Assembly: GCF_001427905.1 (NCBI RefSeq)
Contig: NZ_LMEF01000023.1
Coordinates: 412,687-476,686, forward strand
Source: Flavobacterium sp. Root420
GTDB taxonomy: Bacteria; Bacteroidota; Bacteroidia; Flavobacteriales; Flavobacteriaceae
Reading direction: 5' to 3'
Length of the DNA stretch: 64,000 nucleotides
Below the pieces are notes generated by a model. That model searched no databases. It was not told the DNA's origin and saw nothing but the letters and a program-made list of their open reading frames with translations. Shown one piece after another: positions 17,313-27,512 of the stretch. The position numbers and the translations under genes were made by a program. How positions within the stretch are numbered: position 1 is the first letter of the stretch; the number at the start of each line of letters is the position of its first letter.

Positions 17313-20300
17313 ATGAAATTATCAAAAAGATTATTTTTTTGTATTTCGTCAGTATTAATCTCAGTTTATGGCCACGCGCAAGATGCTACCATATCGGGGA
17401 AAGTACTTGATGATAAGAGGATGCCGCTACCTGGGGCATCCATAGTACTACAGGGAACAACATCAGCAACTGCAACAGACTTTGATGGGAAGTTCCAAAT
17501 AAAGGCCCCAAAAGACGGAACTTTAGTAATTAGCTTTATAGGCTACAGGAACGTACAGGAAAAAATTAACGGAAGAAATGAAATTCAGGTTGAACTCCAT
17601 CCTTCAACGCAAGACCTGACCGAGGTTATCGTTGTAGGGTATGGCACGCAAAAGAAAGGCCTACTTACAGGAGCAAGTTCTAATTTTAAAGGCAAAGATC
17701 TCTCAGCATTGAATACCGGAACGGCTATGGAAGCCCTTCAAGGAATTGCAGCAGGTGTAAGTATTACCAAAAACAATGGAGCGCCAGGTGCAGGAACCAG
17801 AGTAACCATTCGTGGATTAGGGACAATCGGTAATTCGAACCCTCTATATATTGTAGATGGTATAGCTGTAGGGAGTATAGACTACTTAAATCCCTCTGAC
17901 ATTGAATCAATTGATATTTTAAAAGATGCAGCTTCAGCAGCAATATATGGTTCCAGGGCTGCAAACGGTGTTGTGTTGGTTACAACTGTAAAAGGGCATA
18001 AAGGTAAAGCTGCAAAAATTAGCTATGATTCCTATTTTGGAATACAAAATATATATAAAAACCTGGATCCGTTAAATGCACAGGAATACATGTACATTAT
18101 GGATGAAGGAAGAGTTAATGATGGTCTTGTACCAAATGACTGGAATGCAATCGTGCACAACAACAACTGGCTGGAAACTAATTATCCGGGAGCAGGCAAA
18201 CAATTGGGTGATGACATCTCGAGTCAGCTTCAGGCTGATTGGAAAGGGACAAATTGGATTAATGAAATGTCAAAAAAGAATGCGCCAATAGTGAGCCATT
18301 CCTTAAACATTACCGGAGGCAGCGAAGATATTGTTTATTCTATGGGTGTTTCCTATTTCGATCAGGATGGTATCATTGGCGGAAACATTACAGATGCAGG
18401 TTTTAAAAGACTTACAACAAGATTAAACACTCAAATGGTGTTGAAAAAGAATGAACAGCATAGTATAATTACAGTTGGGGAAAATTTCACTTATACAAAT
18501 ACAGAAAACAGAAATGTTGCTACTGGCAATATCTATTATAATGATTTACATAATGCTTTAGTGCAGAATCCATTGCAGCCTGCTTATTGGCAACCCTCTG
18601 TCGACAGGAATATTAATGAATTTGGATATGCTCCTACATTAGAGGGTTTGAATGCCGGCCAAACGAACCCTTTAGCCGTAATGTTTTACAGAAATAACTA
18701 TAATTATGGAAAAGGTAATAGTATCACAGGAAATGCTTTTGTCGAAGTTGAGCCAGTATTAAATTTAAAATTCAAATCAGTTTATGGAATGGATTCCTGG
18801 TTTGGACATAGCAGATCGATGAACCCAACCTATCATTTAGGGTTGCTTTTTAATGATGCTGTGGACGGGGCTTCACAATCCCAGTACTTTGGTGCTAACA
18901 CAACCTGGACCAATACACTTTCATATGACACTAAATTTGGAAACCATAAAATTGCTACTGTACTAGGAACTGAATTAATTCGAAACCAAATTAATGATAA
19001 CGTTAGTGGTTCTAGAAACAATCTATTGTTTCCCGGAGATCCAAAATATGCTTACTTGAATAATACGCAAAATCCTGATTCAATAAATGAAATTAGCACC
19101 AGCGGTGCTGATTGGGCTGCCGGAGGCGGAGCTATTCAGTCTTTCTTTGCAAGAGCTCAATATGATTACAAAGAGAAATACCTTATTTCAGCAACTATGC
19201 GTGCTGACGGTTCATCGAATTTTGCTGCGGATAACAGATGGGGTTATTTTCCTTCTGTATCAGCAGGTTGGGTGATTACAAAAGAGAATTTTATGTCAAA
19301 CACCGCAGGGGTGCTTAATTTTGCCAAATTGAGAGGGAGCTGGGGGCAAAATGGAAATCAGTCAATTGACCCCTTTCAATATTCTGCCCAAATTGCTTAT
19401 GTATCCCCTGGATACTTTTTTGGAGACACTAAGCCTGTTTCTGGCACAACTGCCTATCCTGCAAAAGTTACCAATCCTGATATTAAATGGGAAACTTCAG
19501 AGCAGCTGGACTTTGGCATTGATGCCAAAATGTTTGATTCAAGACTGGGAATTACTTTTGATTGGTATAAAAAGACAACGAAAGACTGGTTAGTTGTGGC
19601 TCCTATTCTGGGTACATTTGGCGCTGGTGCCCCTTATATCAATGGTGGTGACATTGAAAACTCAGGTGTTGAATTGTCTATAAACTGGAATGATAAAGTA
19701 GGTGATTTTAAATATGGCATTACAGTAAGTGGCGCCCATAACAAAAATAAAGTTACTAAAATTGCCAACGCTGATGGAATCATTCATGGACCAAGCAATG
19801 TACTTTCTCAAGGGACTTCTGAAATTTCAAGAGTACAAGTTGGACAACCAATAGGCTTTTTCTATGGCTTCCAGACTGCCGGTATTTTGCAAAACCAAAG
19901 AGAAGCGGATGCTTACGTGAGTCCCGTAAATGGCTCACCTTACTTTAATGATCAGCGTCCCGGAGACGTTCGTTTTGTTGATCAAAATAAAGATGGTTTC
20001 ATTAATGAGGATGATAAGGTTTATTTAGGGAATCCAAATCCAGATTTTGAATTGGGTATTCAGTTGAATTTTGAATACAAAGGAGTTTATTTAAATACTA
20101 CGATGGCGGGTAAATTTGGAATGCAGGTTATGCAATCTTACAGATCATTTGCCGATAATTTTGATCAAAACTATACCTCTGATATTTTCAATCGCTGGCA
20201 TGGGGAAGGTACTTCAAATACAATGCCCAGATTGTCGGCTACATCAAACAGAAATACCAATTATGTTTCTGATATTTTCATGCATAATGCTGACTATTTG

Positions 20301-20534
20301 AGAATTAACAATTTAACCCTTGGTTATAATTTTAACGAGTTACTTTCTAATGTTAACTTTATGTCTAATCTGAAATTATACGCTGCAGTAAATAACCTAT
20401 ACACATTTACTGATTATAAAGGTATGGATCCGGAAGTTCGTTTTGGACATGATGCAAGCTGGGCTTCAGGGATAGATCTTGGTCTGTATCCTCAGGCAAG
20501 AACCGTAATGTTTGGATTAAGTGCCGATTTTTAA
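17313..20534 (+). CDS. SusC/RagA-type TonB-linked outer-membrane transporter
   Basis: 1073 residues with a signal peptide, an N-terminal carboxypeptidase-regulatory-like domain (ISGKVLDDKRMPLPGASI, about 28-110) and the plug (TEVIVVGYGTQKKG, then the RG motif near 170). The large barrel ends in a terminal aromatic (LSADF). It imports oligosaccharides with TonB energy in complex with the SusD lipoprotein encoded next. It heads the PUL, and susD starts 16 bases after its stop. Confidence 0.95.
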   Translation: MKLSKRLFFCISSVLISVYGHAQDATISGKVLDDKRMPLPGASIVLQGTTSATATDFDGKFQIKAPKDGTLVISFIGYRNVQEKINGRNEIQVELHPSTQDLTEVIVVGYGTQKKGLLTGASSNFKGKDLSALNTGTAMEALQGIAAGVSITKNNGAPGAGTRVTIRGLGTIGNSNPLYIVDGIAVGSIDYLNPSDIESIDILKDAASAAIYGSRAANGVVLVTTVKGHKGKAAKISYDSYFGIQNIYKNLDPLNAQEYMYIMDEGRVNDGLVPNDWNAIVHNNNWLETNYPGAGKQLGDDISSQLQADWKGTNWINEMSKKNAPIVSHSLNITGGSEDIVYSMGVSYFDQDGIIGGNITDAGFKRLTTRLNTQMVLKKNEQHSIITVGENFTYTNTENRNVATGNIYYNDLHNALVQNPLQPAYWQPSVDRNINEFGYAPTLEGLNAGQTNPLAVMFYRNNYNYGKGNSITGNAFVEVEPVLNLKFKSVYGMDSWFGHSRSMNPTYHLGLLFNDAVDGASQSQYFGANTTWTNTLSYDTKFGNHKIATVLGTELIRNQINDNVSGSRNNLLFPGDPKYAYLNNTQNPDSINEISTSGADWAAGGGAIQSFFARAQYDYKEKYLISATMRADGSSNFAADNRWGYFPSVSAGWVITKENFMSNTAGVLNFAKLRGSWGQNGNQSIDPFQYSAQIAYVSPGYFFGDTKPVSGTTAYPAKVTNPDIKWETSEQLDFGIDAKMFDSRLGITFDWYKKTTKDWLVVAPILGTFGAGAPYINGGDIENSGVELSINWNDKVGDFKYGITVSGAHNKNKVTKIANADGIIHGPSNVLSQGTSEISRVQVGQPIGFFYGFQTAGILQNQREADAYVSPVNGSPYFNDQRPGDVRFVDQNKDGFINEDDKVYLGNPNPDFELGIQLNFEYKGVYLNTTMAGKFGMQVMQSYRSFADNFDQNYTSDIFNRWHGEGTSNTMPRLSATSNRNTNYVSDIFMHNADYLRINNLTLGYNFNELLSNVNFMSNLKLYAAVNNLYTFTDYKGMDPEVRFGHDASWASGIDLGLYPQARTVMFGLSADF

Positions 20535-20550
20535 TATAAATAAAAAGACA

Positions 20551-22257
20551 ATGAAAAAATTACTATATATAATCGCTATTTCAACAATTCTTGTTGCTTC
20601 AGGTTGCTCTGATTATTTAGATTCTGAGAATCTTTACGGAAAAAACCTGGAAACTTTTTATAAAACACCTACAGACATCAACGAAGCAATGGCCGGTGTG
20701 TACAACGCAATCTACACTTCCAATGTTCACAGTGAAGAACAAATAGCGGCCAATTTGATGGATAATATGATGTTAGGCGGTGGAGGTCCTGATGATAAAT
20801 CAGCAAAGTGGGTTGATAATTTTGAAGATCCGGCTGAAGACACTTATCGCGATATGTGGATACAATCGTACAATGGAATTTCAAGAGCTAACGCTATCAT
20901 CGAAAAAACCCAGGATGCTGATTTCACAACGTTTTTTAAGACTACTGAAGAAGCTGACCAGTTTAAAAAACAGGCAATTGGCGAGGCTTTATTTATGAGA
21001 GCGTTTTTTTACTTTAGATTGGCTAAGTTTTTTGGAGGGGTTCCCCTAATTGTTTCTCTTGATGGGTCAAGGACTGTTGGAAGATCAACTTACAGCGAGA
21101 CTTTTGCACAAATTGCTTCCGATTTAAAGTTAGCGATCGAAACAATGCCCGCTACATCATTTCCAAGTATTCCGACAGCCATGTATGGCCATGCTAACAA
21201 ATGGGTCGCTGAGGCCTATTTAGCACGTGTCTATCTGTTTTACACAGGATATATGACCAATATAGAACAAAAAGCAACAACAGATTTGCCATTAGTTGGA
21301 GGTGCAGTGCTGAATGCTACAGATCTTACCTCTTATTTAAATGATTGCATCAATAATAGTGGTCATGCTCTAGTTTCAGATTTTAGAAATTTATGGCCTT
21401 ATTCATACGTAAACAAAAGTGCGGGTAAAACTGTATTGCCTTGGGCTGCAGCTAATAATTTATCATGGGTTGGTCAGGATGGCAAAGCCCCTACTTTCGG
21501 TACAGGTAATCTGGAAACTATGTTTGTACAAAGATTTTCTTTTGGGGACTGGTCATGGAGTAATGGTAATATTTATACCAATAGGCTTTGTTTGTTCTCT
21601 GCAATACGTGATAATTCAATGGTTCCTTTTGGCCAAGGTTGGGGATGGTGCACTATTAATCCTAAATTATGGAACAATTGGTCAGATCTTGATCCAAGAA
21701 AAGCAGGGTCTATAATTCAGGTTGGTATAGCTGAACAGGGAACGGATAGTTATGCTGCCGATAAAGGGGATCACGAAACAGGGTTTTTCAATAAGAAATA
21801 TACAGCTTTGCAACATCCTAATGCTGCCGGCAACAATGTAGGTATGTTTGTACAAATGTATAATTGGTCAAATACAGATATGCAATTAATGCATGCACAG
21901 GATTTTATCTTTATGCGTTTTGCGGATGTTTTATTAATGCATTCGGAAATTACCAAAACACCTGCCGGGATGAATGCTGTAAGAGCAAGAGCGGGATTGG
22001 GTGCGGTTGGTTATTCATTAGATGCTATTAAAGAAGAACGTTTACATGAATTTGCATTTGAAGGTTTGCATTGGTTTGACCTGATTCGTTGGGGAGATGT
22101 TACTACAGCATTCAATGATTCTTTCCCGGTAAGGAATTCCGGAACCGACGCAACTTATAATGTGAAATACAGAGCCGAAACTAAAGGTTTGATGCCAATT
22201 CCTGAAACGGAAGTGAGATTGTCAAATGGAGCTTATAATCAAAATCCAGGCTGGTAA
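20551..22257 (+). CDS. SusD/RagB-family glycan-binding lipoprotein
   Basis: 568 residues from the ATG at 20551; the longer frame from 20521 overlaps susC and is unlikely. Lipobox LVASGC near residue 19, then a SusD TPR-rich fold with ISRANAIIEK near 110 and a C-terminal EERLHEFAFEGLHWFDLIRWGD motif. It forms the lid on the SusC transporter and binds the incoming glycan. Followed after 30 bases by the third PUL lipoprotein. Confidence 0.95.
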   Translation: MKKLLYIIAISTILVASGCSDYLDSENLYGKNLETFYKTPTDINEAMAGVYNAIYTSNVHSEEQIAANLMDNMMLGGGGPDDKSAKWVDNFEDPAEDTYRDMWIQSYNGISRANAIIEKTQDADFTTFFKTTEEADQFKKQAIGEALFMRAFFYFRLAKFFGGVPLIVSLDGSRTVGRSTYSETFAQIASDLKLAIETMPATSFPSIPTAMYGHANKWVAEAYLARVYLFYTGYMTNIEQKATTDLPLVGGAVLNATDLTSYLNDCINNSGHALVSDFRNLWPYSYVNKSAGKTVLPWAAANNLSWVGQDGKAPTFGTGNLETMFVQRFSFGDWSWSNGNIYTNRLCLFSAIRDNSMVPFGQGWGWCTINPKLWNNWSDLDPRKAGSIIQVGIAEQGTDSYAADKGDHETGFFNKKYTALQHPNAAGNNVGMFVQMYNWSNTDMQLMHAQDFIFMRFADVLLMHSEITKTPAGMNAVRARAGLGAVGYSLDAIKEERLHEFAFEGLHWFDLIRWGDVTTAFNDSFPVRNSGTDATYNVKYRAETKGLMPIPETEVRLSNGAYNQNPGW

Positions 22258-22287
22258 AATCGAATAACTATCAATAAAAATATAATT

Positions 22288-23073
22288 ATGAAAAATAGTA
22301 AAGTATTGTATCTCCTCCTTGCTTCGTTTATGTTGCTTTTTTCAGCATGCGATCCAATTGTAGAGGAAGATCATTTAGGGAACAATGTTAAAGTTGAAGA
22401 TGTAGAACTCAAAGCCACCCAGACTACCACAGGTGGAAATAAAATTGTTCTTGAATTGCTTACCCCGGGGATTAGCGGACATTGGGATTATATGATAGGA
22501 AAAGCGCTAACTAATAGATATACAGTTACTTTTCCAGTCAAAGGGACTTTTAATTTTAAATACAAAGGGACTTTAGGGGCAGAGTTTTTCGAAAAAACAG
22601 TTCCTGTTACCATTAATGTATTGGATCATCCTGTAGCACCTGAATGGACAGCCTTGTTAGGAACAAATGCTGCTGCAGGCAAAACCTGGGTTTTTGATAA
22701 AAGTACACCTGGCAATTTATGGTGGTTTATGTCGCCTGGAGGTAATCCGGATGGTGCCATGACTGTCTGGTGGAATGCTGGAGATTGTTGTGGTCCAAGT
22801 GATTCTAACGGAAAAATGCACTTTGATTTGAATGGAGCGACAAATTATAATCACTATGAAAGTAATACAGCTGCACCAACTAAGGGTGGCTTTGTACTTG
22901 ATGTAACAAATAAAACTCTTACAATTGTAGATGCAAAAATGTTAGGATCAGCAGCAGGGAATAAAAATGGCGTATATTCTATTGTATCGCTTACAAATGA
23001 CAAAATGGTTCTTTATCTAAGCAATAGTGAGACCTATAATACCGGATGGACCTTTATTTTCAAACCTGAATAA
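22288..23073 (+). CDS. PUL surface lipoprotein, putative glycan-binding protein
   Basis: 261 residues with lipobox LLFSAC (lipidated Cys near residue 21). An N-terminal Ig-like beta domain (about 40-115, ending in TINVLDHP) is followed by a C-terminal beta domain rich in Trp and Gly (NLWWFMSPGGNPDGAM, WWNAGDCCGPSD). This is the position and build of a SusE/F-like surface glycan-binding protein. The exposed tryptophans would suit sugar stacking. No catalytic motif is seen. It ends in a terminator before the GH3 gene. Confidence 0.75.
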   Translation: MKNSKVLYLLLASFMLLFSACDPIVEEDHLGNNVKVEDVELKATQTTTGGNKIVLELLTPGISGHWDYMIGKALTNRYTVTFPVKGTFNFKYKGTLGAEFFEKTVPVTINVLDHPVAPEWTALLGTNAAAGKTWVFDKSTPGNLWWFMSPGGNPDGAMTVWWNAGDCCGPSDSNGKMHFDLNGATNYNHYESNTAAPTKGGFVLDVTNKTLTIVDAKMLGSAAGNKNGVYSIVSLTNDKMVLYLSNSETYNTGWTFIFKPE

Positions 23074-23089
23074 ATATAGTTAGTTTATT

Positions 23090-23131
23090 TTCGAAAGGGG
23101 ACGATTAAATTCTTTCCCGTTTCGAATTTTT
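23090..23131 (+). terminator. Terminator inside the PUL, after the surface lipoprotein
   Basis: Stem TTCGAAA (23090-23096) / TTTCGAA (23120-23126) is extended by GGG/CCC across a G-G mismatch and followed by TTTTT. It would lower expression of the GH3 and GH30 genes relative to susCD, or mark a separate transcript. Confidence 0.65.
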
Positions 23132-23238
23132 GCATCCTCAAGGTTATTAACATTGACCCTATGCGATTGCAGAGGTTAACACTAAAATAACCCAAAACTT
23201 TATTCATTTTTAAACAAGAAATAATACTACTGAAATTT

Positions 23239-25440
23239 ATGCTTAAGAATATTTTAAGAAATAAATTATTAATAATAATTTATTGTACAGTGACAGTTGC
23301 AAGTGCTAATGCCCAGGATATTAATAACACCAAATCTGTAGAGGCTAAAATAGACCAAATAATGTCGTCACTGACCATGGAGGAAAAAGTGGCAATGTGC
23401 CATGCACAATCTAAATTTAGTTCCCCGGGAGTTGAAAGACTTGGTATTCCAGAATTATGGATGTCAGACGGTCCTCATGGAGTTCGGGGAGAAATTAATT
23501 GGGATAATTGGGGATACGCTGAATGGACAAACGATTCTATAACTGCATTTCCTGCATTGACTTGTTTAGCGGCAACATTTAACCCTAATTTATCAAAAGA
23601 TTATGGAAGAAGTATTGGAGAAGAAGCCCGCTACAGAAAAAAAGATGTGTTATTAGGTCCAGGCGTGAATATGTATCGTTCCCCTTTAAATGGCCGAAAT
23701 TTTGAATACATGGGAGAAGATCCCTTTTTGGCTTCGAAAATGGTAGTTCCCTACATTCAGGGTGTGCAGCAAAATGGAGTTTCAGCATGTGTAAAACACT
23801 ATGCACTTAACAATCAGGAATTATGGAGAGATAAAATAAATGTTGAAGTAAGCGACAGGGCTTTACACGAAATTTATTTACCTGCATTTAAAGCCGCGGT
23901 TGAAGAAGGAAAAGTCTGGTCAATTATGGGATCCTATAACCAGTATAAAGGCCAGTTTTGTGGCCATAACAGCATATTGTTGAATACGATATTAAAGAAA
24001 GACTGGAATTTTGACGGCGTTGTAATAACGGATTGGGGTGGTGCCCATAATACAAAACAAGCGGCTCTCAATGGTCTGGATATAGAAATGGGAACAGGCA
24101 CAGATGGTTTAACAACATCTACAAAAAATGCTTACGATTCTTATTATCTAGCTGATCCTTTTTTAAAATTACTTAAAAGTGGTGAGATAAAGGAAGAGGT
24201 TTTAAATGACAAAGTCAGAAGAATTTTGCGCCTAATGTTACGAACAAACAAGAACCCGAATCGTCCTTTTGGAAGAATGAATAATCAGGAACATATAGAT
24301 GCTGCCAGAAAAATCGCAGGTGAAGGCATTGTGTTATTAAAAAATGAGGCTTCTTTTTTCCCCATCAATACATCAAAAAAGATGACTATTGCCGTTATTG
24401 GCGAAAATGCTACAAAATCAATGACAGTTGGTGGTGGTTCATCCGAATTGAAAGCCAAAACCGAAATTTCTCCATTAGAAGGGTTGAAAAATCGATATAA
24501 AAATGCCACTATAATCCACGCAATGGGTTATGCCTCCGGTCCTTCTGCCTATGACAGGGTTATTCCTTCGACATTAGATGCAAACAAACTAAAACAAGAA
24601 GCAATTGAAGTGGCTTCAAAAGCGGACATTGTCTTGTTTTTTGGTGGATTGAATAAAAACCATCTTCAGGATTGTGAAGGCGCTGATAGAAAAGAGTTTA
24701 AATTACCATTTGGGCAAGACGAGTTATTAAAAGAGCTTTTAAAAGTTAATTCAAATATAGGAGTTGTATTAGTTAGTGGGAATGCTGTTGAAATGCCCTG
24801 GATTTCCAAGATTAAAGCCTTAATGCAGACCTGGTATTTAGGCAGTGTTGCCGGGGATGCAATTGCCGATGTGATTAGCGGAGATATAAATCCTTCAGGA
24901 AAATTACCGTTTTCTTTCCCTAAAAAATTAGGCGACAATGCGGCACATTCCTTCGGGGAACTGAGCTATCCCGGAGATGGTATCAATCAATATTACAAAG
25001 AAGACATTTTGGTTGGTTACAGATGGTTTGATACCAAGAAAATCACACCTTTATTTGCTTTTGGGCAAGGAGAGTCTTACACAACATTTGAGCTTTCTAA
25101 ATTGAATACAGAGAAGAAAGAATATGCAAAAAACCAAGCCATTTTAATTTCAGGAAATATTTCCAATACCAGAAACAGGGATGGTTCAGAAGTCGTACAA
25201 GTATATATTGGCAAACTAAATTCAAAAGTTAAAAGAGCTGAAAAAGAGTTAAAAGGCTTCCTGAAGATTGCAGTTGCGAAAGGTTCTAATGCTGATTTTA
25301 CAATTTCCATTGATGTAAATAGCCTGAGCTTTTATGATGAGTCCATTTCAAATTGGAATCTGGAAAAGGGTGATTATTTAATTTATATAGGAAATTCATC
25401 AAATAATATTTCAAAAAAAATAAAAATAACAATCAAATAA
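23239..25440 (+). CDS. GH3 family beta-glucosidase, exported
   Basis: 733 residues: a signal peptide (to about 26), the GH3 barrel with nucleophile D265 in VVITDWGGAH and the KHYALNN motif at 186, the alpha/beta sandwich (VIGENATKSMTVGGGSSEL near 395) and a C-terminal fibronectin-like domain. It hydrolyses terminal beta-linked sugars from oligosaccharides, probably in the periplasm. Placed with a GH30 enzyme, beta-glucan fragments are the most likely substrate, though beta-xylosidase activity cannot be excluded. Confidence 0.92.
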   Translation: MLKNILRNKLLIIIYCTVTVASANAQDINNTKSVEAKIDQIMSSLTMEEKVAMCHAQSKFSSPGVERLGIPELWMSDGPHGVRGEINWDNWGYAEWTNDSITAFPALTCLAATFNPNLSKDYGRSIGEEARYRKKDVLLGPGVNMYRSPLNGRNFEYMGEDPFLASKMVVPYIQGVQQNGVSACVKHYALNNQELWRDKINVEVSDRALHEIYLPAFKAAVEEGKVWSIMGSYNQYKGQFCGHNSILLNTILKKDWNFDGVVITDWGGAHNTKQAALNGLDIEMGTGTDGLTTSTKNAYDSYYLADPFLKLLKSGEIKEEVLNDKVRRILRLMLRTNKNPNRPFGRMNNQEHIDAARKIAGEGIVLLKNEASFFPINTSKKMTIAVIGENATKSMTVGGGSSELKAKTEISPLEGLKNRYKNATIIHAMGYASGPSAYDRVIPSTLDANKLKQEAIEVASKADIVLFFGGLNKNHLQDCEGADRKEFKLPFGQDELLKELLKVNSNIGVVLVSGNAVEMPWISKIKALMQTWYLGSVAGDAIADVISGDINPSGKLPFSFPKKLGDNAAHSFGELSYPGDGINQYYKEDILVGYRWFDTKKITPLFAFGQGESYTTFELSKLNTEKKEYAKNQAILISGNISNTRNRDGSEVVQVYIGKLNSKVKRAEKELKGFLKIAVAKGSNADFTISIDVNSLSFYDESISNWNLEKGDYLIYIGNSSNNISKKIKITIK

Positions 25441-25551
25441 GTAAAGAAAGAATAGAGAATACTTACTTCTTTCTTATTAGTTTTAAAAAAGTGCTGCCCA
25501 AAACACTGGCAAATGCAATGTATAATGGCGGCACTTTAAAAATTAAAATAT

Positions 25552-27003
25552 ATGAAAACAACCATCTCAGTGCTGATCGTACTAGTTTCATTTAGTATAT
25601 ATTCCCAGCAAAAAAACAAGTCAAAACCATTTTCAGCGAGCGGCAAAACAGTTACTGTTTATACTACAGCAGACAGTACAAAATTAAGATTGGCACTGAC
25701 AGATAAATTAGTTTTTTCACCCTCAAAACAACCTTTAGAATCTGAAATATGCGTTTTTGTTGATCCTAAAAAAACGTTTCAAACTTTTATGGGAATTGGA
25801 GGTGCAATCACTGATGCCAGTGCTGAAGTTTTTGCAAAATTAACAAAAGACAAGCAGCAAGAACTTATCAACGCGTACTATGATAAAGAAAAAGGAATAG
25901 GTTACTCATTGGCCAGAACAACAATTCACAGTTCGGACTTTAGCAGTGACAGCTATACGTATATAAAAGAGGGAGATGCGGCGTTGAAGACTTTCAATAT
26001 TGACCATGACAGGCAATATCGCGTCCCAATGCTCAAAGAAGCCCTAAAAACTGCCGGAGGAAAATTATTGATTTATGCCTCACCATGGAGTCCGCCCGCT
26101 TTTATGAAAAGCAATAATAATATGTTAAAAGGAGGGACATTATTGCCGGAGTTTTACCAATCGTGGGCAAATTATTACACAAAATTTATCAAAGCATATG
26201 AAAAGGAAGGCATTCCAATTTGGGGACTTACGCTTCAAAATGAGCCTATGGCAGTTCAAAGCTGGGAATCTTGCATTTTTACCGCTGAAGCTGAAAGAGA
26301 TTTTCTGAAAAACTATCTTGGGCCAACAATGAAAAAAGAAGCATTAGGGGATAAAAAAATTATGGTTTGGGATCACAATCGCGATTTGATGAATCAAAGG
26401 GCGAATGTTATTTTCTCAGACCCGGAAGCCGCAAAATATGCTTGGGGCATGGGATTTCATTGGTATGAATCCTGGTCAGGCGGAACACCAATGTTTGAGA
26501 ATGTACGTAAAGTCCAGGAAGTTTATCCAACTAAAAATTTATTGTTCACTGAAGGCTGTGTTGAAAGATTTGATGCCAAAAAATATCAATTCTGGGCAAA
26601 TGGAGAACGCTACGGAATTTCTATGATTAATGATTTCAATAATGGAACTGTAGGCTGGACTGACTGGAATATTCTTTTAGACCAAAACGGCGGCCCAAAT
26701 CATGTGGGAAATTTTTGCTTCGCACCAATTCATGCAGATATTAACACGGGAGAATTAATTTATACACCTTCGTATTATTATATAGGTCATTTTTCGAAAT
26801 TTATTCGCCCTGATGCCAAAAGGGTCAGTACAGCAGTAAGCAGAAGCAGTATGTTAAGCACTTCTTTCCTCAATACCGACGGAAAAATGATTACAGTAGT
26901 GATGAATCAGTCTGATAAAACAATTACATATAATTTGATTATTGATTCAGAGGAAACAATGATAGTAATTCCTGCTCATGCGATTCAAACGTTAGTTTAT
27001 TAA
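25552..27003 (+). CDS. GH30 family glycosidase (beta-glucanase/glucosylceramidase type)
   Basis: 483 residues: a signal peptide, then a GH30 barrel with acid/base E231 (LTLQNEP) and nucleophile E334 (LFTEGC). The signature FMGIGGAITDASAE is at residue 79 and YASPWSPPAFMK near 175. The C-terminal beta domain ends in a typical AHAIQTLVY. Subfamilies of this type include beta-1,6-glucanases. Together with GH3 and SusCD, the set resembles known beta-1,6-glucan loci. The substrate is inference. Confidence 0.92.
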   Translation: MKTTISVLIVLVSFSIYSQQKNKSKPFSASGKTVTVYTTADSTKLRLALTDKLVFSPSKQPLESEICVFVDPKKTFQTFMGIGGAITDASAEVFAKLTKDKQQELINAYYDKEKGIGYSLARTTIHSSDFSSDSYTYIKEGDAALKTFNIDHDRQYRVPMLKEALKTAGGKLLIYASPWSPPAFMKSNNNMLKGGTLLPEFYQSWANYYTKFIKAYEKEGIPIWGLTLQNEPMAVQSWESCIFTAEAERDFLKNYLGPTMKKEALGDKKIMVWDHNRDLMNQRANVIFSDPEAAKYAWGMGFHWYESWSGGTPMFENVRKVQEVYPTKNLLFTEGCVERFDAKKYQFWANGERYGISMINDFNNGTVGWTDWNILLDQNGGPNHVGNFCFAPIHADINTGELIYTPSYYYIGHFSKFIRPDAKRVSTAVSRSSMLSTSFLNTDGKMITVVMNQSDKTITYNLIIDSEETMIVIPAHAIQTLVY

Positions 27004-27230
27004 TCATTTTTGAGAGTTATATTGACTATTTAAGGCATATCAAAATACTAAAAAAAGAGATAGGATGGCATAAAATTAAAATGTCATGCGTCCTGGACAG
27101 TAGAAACTGTATATTACAGGATTATAGATTTTATTTGACATTTACAAATCATAATACAAATCTTTTAAAAATTGTTTTGAATTATATGGCAGATAATGGC
27201 ACAGCAAAAAAGAATATTAGAAATGTAGTA

Positions 27231-27269
27231 TAAAGCGGGATGCGACAATTTTGTCCGAATCTCGCTTTA
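27231..27269. repeat. Strong isolated hairpin
   Basis: Outer arms TAAAGCGGGAT / ATCTCGCTTTA (27231-27241, 27259-27269, one G-T pair) enclose an inner GACAA/TTGTC stem. No T-run follows, so it is not a standard terminator. It lies in the 390-base spacer after GH30, which otherwise holds no gene. Confidence 0.55.
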
Positions 27270-27341
27270 TCATCTGCTCTTCATTTGAGTTAAGTTTGAT
27301 TGGTAATAAAATCACATATCAAAAAAAAGATATAAATTTAC

Positions 27342-27512
27342 ATCAATCCTCAACAGGACATCCAAACCAAATTTACAAAGTCAATGAAAGACAGCCCCTA
27401 CTTCCAGTAAGCCAATCTCTTTAAATCTTCGATAAATTTTATAGAAATTTGTCCCGTCGAGGTCACTACTCGGGACAAAAGAAAAATATCATCTTTTGTC
27501 CCGTTTTTTTTT
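27342..27512 (+). repeat. Class A repeat copy A3 with terminator, overlapping recombinase 3' end
   Basis: Body 27342-27466 ends GTCCCGTCGAGGTCAC. The terminator has the unique stem CGGGACAAAAGA (27471-27482) / TCTTTTGTCCCG (27492-27503) and nine Ts. On the opposite strand both the hairpin and the first part of the body are codons of the truncated serine recombinase. The internal hairpin is TACT-TCC-AGTA. Confidence 0.85.

Noticed and set aside
25444..25475. Hairpin AAGAAAGAA/TTCTTTCTT after GH3 as terminator
   Set aside because: Long 14-base loop, low-complexity arms and no clean T-run; GH3 and GH30 are probably co-transcribed.
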